This document shows positions 59,201-64,000 of a DNA stretch of 64,000 nucleotides, one piece after another. The number at the start of each line of letters is the position of its first letter. Position 1 is the first letter of the stretch. Below the pieces are notes generated by a model. The model had not been told where the DNA came from. It ran no database searches and was given only the letters and a program-made list of their open reading frames with translations. The translations under genes and the position numbers were made by a program. The DNA is from Botrytis cinerea B05.10. Taxonomy: Eukaryota; Ascomycota; Leotiomycetes; Helotiales; Sclerotiniaceae. The DNA lies in NCBI RefSeq assembly GCF_000143535.2, contig NC_037310.1:1612001-1676000 (forward strand), given 5' to 3'.

Positions 59201-61397
59201 CGTGCTGGAAGACGAGCCTCCGTTGTACTCGCTTCGGTCCATTCGACCCTTTCACAATTAAAATTATTAGAAGGCTCGGGAATTCTCCACGCGAGTTGGT
59301 TGGGGATGAAGTTGGGCTGGCGATTGTGTGCATGTTTTAGATGTGAGTCAGTCTGCTGTTCCTTTCGGTGTGCAACTCCCGTGTTTTCTTCTGTTCTTCA
59401 GTGATCCTACTACCTACGCACGAATGGGTGTGCCTTTTTGAGAATTCACCCACTAGTTATGTTGAATGGATTGGATCTTATGATGTTCAACCGAGGCAGG
59501 TAAGTATCGAAAAGCAAAAGGAAAGCCTAATGTGTAGTCCTCGTGTAAGTAACATTGCTGCAAATATATGATGGTTCTAGGCTTGAGAATTAGCATTTTT
59601 ATGAGACTTTTCTGTCCGTTCCATAAGGCTTCTATGATTGGCGCTTATCATTCCTCCTAAAGGCAAACGTCCGGCGTGGCATAATCAGGGGTTGGTACAA
59701 ACCCTACCCCATACACAGTCTACCTGGAGGTAAATGCACCCGTCAGCTCGGCGACAAACCATCCTAGCTTTCAACAAAATAACAGCATTTGACCGTAATA
59801 CGGTACCCAGGGCAGGGCAGGACCCAGGGCAGTATCCAGGGTATGGACTAAAAATCAATACTTGATCCGAGTCAGCTACCATCAAAATGTTGAGCTTCTC
59901 CCGAGCTTGACGGACGGTAAATTGATTTGAAATCGTTTTCTCCGTACATCCCGTAACAACTGTCATTCATTTTGCCATTCGATTCCCCAGCTTCTCCTCA
60001 TCATACCCACTCGATCAACACAGACCAATTCTGGTGGTTGGAAATATGAAATCTTAAACTCTATAAACCCCCAGTACAAACGATATCTGATATCACAAGG
60101 TTCTCGGATAAAATGGTTAAAGAAGGGGCGTGTGATTTTGACTGTAGCTCGATACCCCTTTAAGCTTAGTCTGTCTCCCGAAGGGATTTTGATCGTCGTG
60201 CCATGACTTTTGGAACAATAATGGAAATGTCCCTTTGAAATAATAAGCCATACAATGTAGAATTTGATGTAAAGCTCACTAATGTAATGGTCTTTGTCAA
60301 GCCAATGACAATGCTCCAAACCATTCTCCAGCAATAAGCTATCGCGATTTCTCTCGTGGCTGCCATTGCAGTATCATTGCAGAGTGCTAGTATAACCAAA
60401 TGCAAACAGGCTGATCTGAGAGGAGGCGAATGGGTAGTTTGTGGGTTGTAGGTTGTGGGTTGTAGATTACAAACGATCCCCTTTTGGCTACTTCCCTTTC
60501 GCGGCCTAGCTGTGGAAAGGACAGACACTACGGTCAGCAGTTTCACCCAGGGATTCCGACAAAGTGATACCAGGGAGAAGGGACAATACCAGACCGAACA
60601 TGTCAATCACGACCACCGGTTCGGTATCCAGGACAAATGGACGAGGAGGATCTGGAGACCAAGACATCCCCATACTGCGTAAACAATGGCGAGACGAATC
60701 TAGCAAGACCAACAGCCAACAAACATCCCACATCCATCTCGTTTCCCCACAATGGACACTTTCAATTTACGATTCATCGTAAATCCGACTCGAGCTGGGA
60801 TAATCGGCAGGGGACCAGTGTGCAAAGAGATTTCTGGTGGATGACGAGGTCAAGGATTAAAACGATACTCCATTCGGCATGTCGTGTGTCGATGTGCTAA
60901 TCATTACGAAGTTCTGCTTTTCTATTGGACACCCAACAAAGACAGAAGATGGGATTGGTCAATGCTAACACTTCGCAAATTGCTACTTGGACGACTCAAA
61001 TTTCATTTTCTTTGTAATAAACACAAACAACATGACCGCGGTACGTACAAGCTGCGCCCCGGATTGCATGGAGCCATTCATGAAGCAAGCTTCCTTACCC
61101 CATTCCCCATTGCATCCGATGGACATGCTACCTACCTAGGTATCCTCCCTCGCCAGTCGTCTGCTATTTCACGTATATATCTCCATGTCCTTCTCCCCTC
61201 TGATCCCTTTCTCAGAAATTCGATTCTTTTTTTCTCACTTGCCCCTTGTGTAATCCCCAATCCCAATCGTATTGCTATCTATTATTCAGCAGAAGAGATT
61301 GAGCTGCAAACTTTGGCTCCCATACCCACACCACATCATATTGATAAGCTTGATTTGCTCGAAACACAACATATAAAACTCGACAGTCGAAGTCATC
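56291..61397. other. Gene-poor tract upstream of the acetate transporter gene
   Basis: 5.1 kb without a supportable gene. A minus-strand ORF of 149 codons (57479-57030) has no recognisable domain. Simple repeats are (TTATG)6 at 58571-58600, a CCAGGGCAG cluster at 59806-59842, and a 14-bp tandem TTGTGGGTTGTAGG at 60439-60465. The 61040-61397 part is a likely promoter (pyrimidine-rich, CTACCTACCTAGG). Confidence 0.45.
58571..58600 (+). repeat. (TTATG)6 microsatellite
   Basis: Six perfect tandem copies of TTATG. Confidence 0.85.
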
Positions 61398-62438
61398 ATG
61401 GCTAGCCCCGCCACCACAGAGAACAATGGATTCAATAAGGAATACACCAGTGAATCCGGTCTCACTCATACCCAGGACCATGCCCATATCAATGGAGGAG
61501 GTGTTAACAGCAACCCCAATGCCCACATCTCACGAGGATATGATTATGGAGGAAACCCATTGGCACACATGAATACTGGCGAATCCGCCCGATTCCCCGC
61601 GTTTGGTGGAGAATTTCAGCCCGGTCTCTATAAACCTACGACAGAACGAAAATTCGCCAATCCCGCACCTTTGGGTCTCAGTGCTTTCGCTCTGACTACC
61701 TTCGTCCTGTCTCTCATTAATATCGGAACGGCTGGTGTCACCAAACCCAGTATTGTTATTGCGCTTGCGTTTGGCTATGGTGGTCTTGTTCAATTGCTTG
61801 CTGGAATGTGGTATGTAGTAAATACCTGCTGAGCTCATACATATGTATCAAAATAACAACCGCTAACAAGCATCCAGGGAAATGGCAGTAGGAAACACCT
61901 TCGGAGCCACCGCACTCTCATCCTACGGCGGATTCTGGATTTCCCTCGCAATTGTGCTCACACCCGGTGGATTCGAGATTGTATCCTCGTACGAAACCAC
62001 CGGTTCCGGCGTCAACGATTTCAACAACGCATTCGGATTTTTCCTCATGGGATGGTTCATTTTCACGACCATTCTCCTGCTTTGCACATTACGCTCTACC
62101 GTTGCCTTTTTCCTGCTCTTCTTCTTCCTCGATTTGGCTTTCCTATGTCTTGGAGTCGGTCACTTGCGCGCCAGTGCTACGGGAGTGGCTCTCTCCGGTG
62201 CGATCAAGGCGGGTGGATATTTCGGGATATTCGCTGCTTTTATGGCATGGTATAATGCCTTGGCTGGTCTTGCAGATGATAGGTATGTTCCTGTCCCCAT
62301 CCATTTCAACAGGGGATTCAGAAAACTAACATTTTACTTCTCTTCAGTAACTCCTTCTTCGTCATTCCAGTCGCTCATTTCCCATGGTCTGTTAAGGGAC
62401 GTGAACGTCGTGGCAAGACTGAGCGCGAAACAGTCTAA
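61398..62438 (+). CDS. GPR1/FUN34/YaaH-family acetate transporter
   Basis: Exons 61398-61810, 61878-62282 and 62348-62438 encode 302 residues. After an 85-residue hydrophilic N-terminus comes the family signature NPAPLGLSAF (residues 88-97). Six membrane spans follow, with [34 protein letters not shown], then LMGWFIFTTILLLCTLR, FLLFFFLDLAFLCLGVGH and GGYFGIFAAFMAWYNALAGLAD. Yeast Ady2/Ato1 and Aspergillus AcpA of this family import acetate with protons at the plasma membrane, or export ammonium. The C-terminus is short and basic (KGRERRGKTERETV). The tryptophan codon of GMWEMA and a serine codon are split by the introns. Glucose repression and acetate induction are usual for the family; no site was verified here. 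Confidence 0.93.
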
Positions 62439-64000
62439 ATCTCCACAAGCACAAAAACTCTTTTTCTTTTTGTTTCACATACATACATATCTTTAAAAAG
62501 AATCCACAAACCTTTCATGATATATTTTGAAGATGGAAATGTGGGTTCATGAGTTTGTTGGTCGGGTTTCCTTGGATGCGATGCGATATGATAGGACATG
62601 GGGTCGGGAACGAATGAAGGTTAATTTACGATACCATTGCGGATGAACGGGACGGACATGTTTGTTTGTTTGTATGCATACATGCAGACGTGAATGAATG
62701 ATGGATGGGTGCGAGGGAAAACTATCGAATATAATTCCTACTTTCTCGAAAACACCTACATGTCTGTCAGTCAGTCAGTGTCCATGCAAGGACTGGTTTC
62801 GGTTATGTCAGGACATGAACAAAAGGCGTGACAGAAGAAGAGACAGAAGAAAGGAAAGCAGGATCGTAATACGAACTTTCTCTCTGCCTATCTACGTCTT
62901 TTGGAGAATATGAGAACATGATGGATGGATGGATTATCTATATTACATTATATTATTATCACCACCTCTTAGTGAATCTTTTAATAGTTACATAATTTTG
63001 TTCTTGATATCTCAGCTCGTCTCTTCTCATCTTGACTATGTCCTTGATGTATCGATCATATCACATCTTGTCTGTCTGTCTGGTTGTCTGTCTATCTATA
63101 TTGCATTCCTCCCCCCAAATTGAGCACAGATGAGAAAGAAGTAGAGTAATAGTTTGCCTAATCTACTTATTGAATTCTACACCCATATCCTCACTCCCTC
63201 TCATACTTCATTCACTATCCACCCATTCATACATACCTATTCATTTCCTCTTTCAAGCCTACACAGCTATTGCCCCTTCATTAGCTCGTTTATTTTTCGA
63301 TATAGCATCTACATGTATATCATCTATATGTACAGCAACAATTCCATAGATAAATACACACTCTTCTATCTACACCCTATATTCCCATAACCGAGAATTT
63401 CGAGAGCTTGGCTTGGGTTGTTTTTGTCTATCTATCTTATTGTATCGTATTTTATCTGCTTGTGATATTGGATTTCTTCTCTTTCCATGTCTTAATTAAG
63501 TGCTTGTTTCTTTCATTTTCTAATTCTGCATGTGGTACACATGTTTAGGTATGTAGATAAGATGGGAGATGATACGAATAGGAATAGGAATATGGATGCA
63601 GAGATGCGAGTAGCATCTTCTCGTCTCTTCTTATCTCCTCTCATCTTAACTAAAATATTATATCCTATAGATAGGCAGGCAGGTCGTAAGATCCATTCCA
63701 ACATTCCTTTCCAGGCCATCACATCATGGCAGATTATCTTTGCTTAACGCACTGATCGCTAACGGATATAGCTCATCCCTTTCCTGTGTTCCATATCTCA
63801 TTGTTCCAATCTAATATTTGGTATTGTAACCGCCGCCACTACCACTTGAAGCATGTTATACAGCTCCGTCGGGCACTCCTGTGATATGAATAGTTGTGAA
63901 GTCAACGCAAGAAAAGTCAAATTGGACCACTTCCAGGGAATTTTCGAGCTTGATAAAAAAGAATTGCTCGATTTTATGACAAACGGTGCTGAGATGTGTT
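62439..64000. other. Intergenic tract to the right edge
   Basis: AT- and simple-sequence-rich DNA with TGTCTGTCTG/ATCTATCT tracts (63070-63100), purine runs around 62820-62870 and CTCTCATC-type repeats. I see no gene or RNA in the last 1.5 kb. Confidence 0.5.

Overview
The window is nuclear DNA of a filamentous ascomycete (Pezizomycotina). Genes carry short introns of about 48 to 80 bp with GT-AG or GC-AG ends and CTAAC/CTAAT-like branch points. There is a Zn2Cys6 transcription factor, SWI/SNF-RSC and COMPASS chromatin subunits, an intron-containing nuclear tRNA, and AT-rich spacers full of microsatellites. Gene content, protein style and the carotenoid/opsin cluster suggest a leotiomycete related to Botrytis/Sclerotinia; this placement is inference, because no alignment was possible.

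Left part (1-8.4 kb): a broken-looking secondary-metabolism neighbourhood. It holds the 5' part of an NRPS-like adenylate-forming enzyme (minus strand, running off the window) whose A10 lysine position is isoleucine, a DHA2-type MFS exporter with seven exons, and a relic of a polyketide synthase ketosynthase domain. A 125-bp foldback element flanked by TA sits in the next promoter.

Housekeeping block (8.5-30.5 kb): Arp9, a 2EXR/F-box-like protein, a Bre2/Ash2 SPRY subunit of the Set1 H3K4 methyltransferase complex, a nine-exon Zn2Cys6 regulator, tRNA-Asn(GTT) with an 18-bp intron, an unknown single-span membrane protein, about 1.9 kb of simple-sequence DNA, and MSH6.

Middle (31-40 kb): a second MFS transporter with a vacuolar acidic-dileucine signal, a secreted sulfatase, an unknown membrane protein and a secreted alpha/beta hydrolase.

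Carotenoid/retinal cluster (41.3-51.4 kb): a proton-pump-type opsin, phytoene desaturase (carB type), bifunctional lycopene cyclase/phytoene synthase (carRA type) and a carotenoid cleavage oxygenase (carX type), in the order known from Fusarium (carX-carRA-carB-carO). Together they make phytoene, desaturate and cyclise it, cleave the product to retinal, and supply the opsin chromophore. Between opsin and carB lies a cryptic two-exon gene for a 76-residue protein, below usual ORF-size cut-offs, with textbook splice signals. GATCGA boxes (the White Collar core motif) occur upstream of the cluster genes.

Right part (52-64 kb): a secreted Ser/Ala-rich protein, a gene-poor 6.7-kb tract with a stop-riddled 2EXR relic and microsatellites, then a GPR1/FUN34/YaaH acetate transporter. 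Splice junctions given here were read by eye and checked for reading-frame closure; all multi-exon models close in frame.
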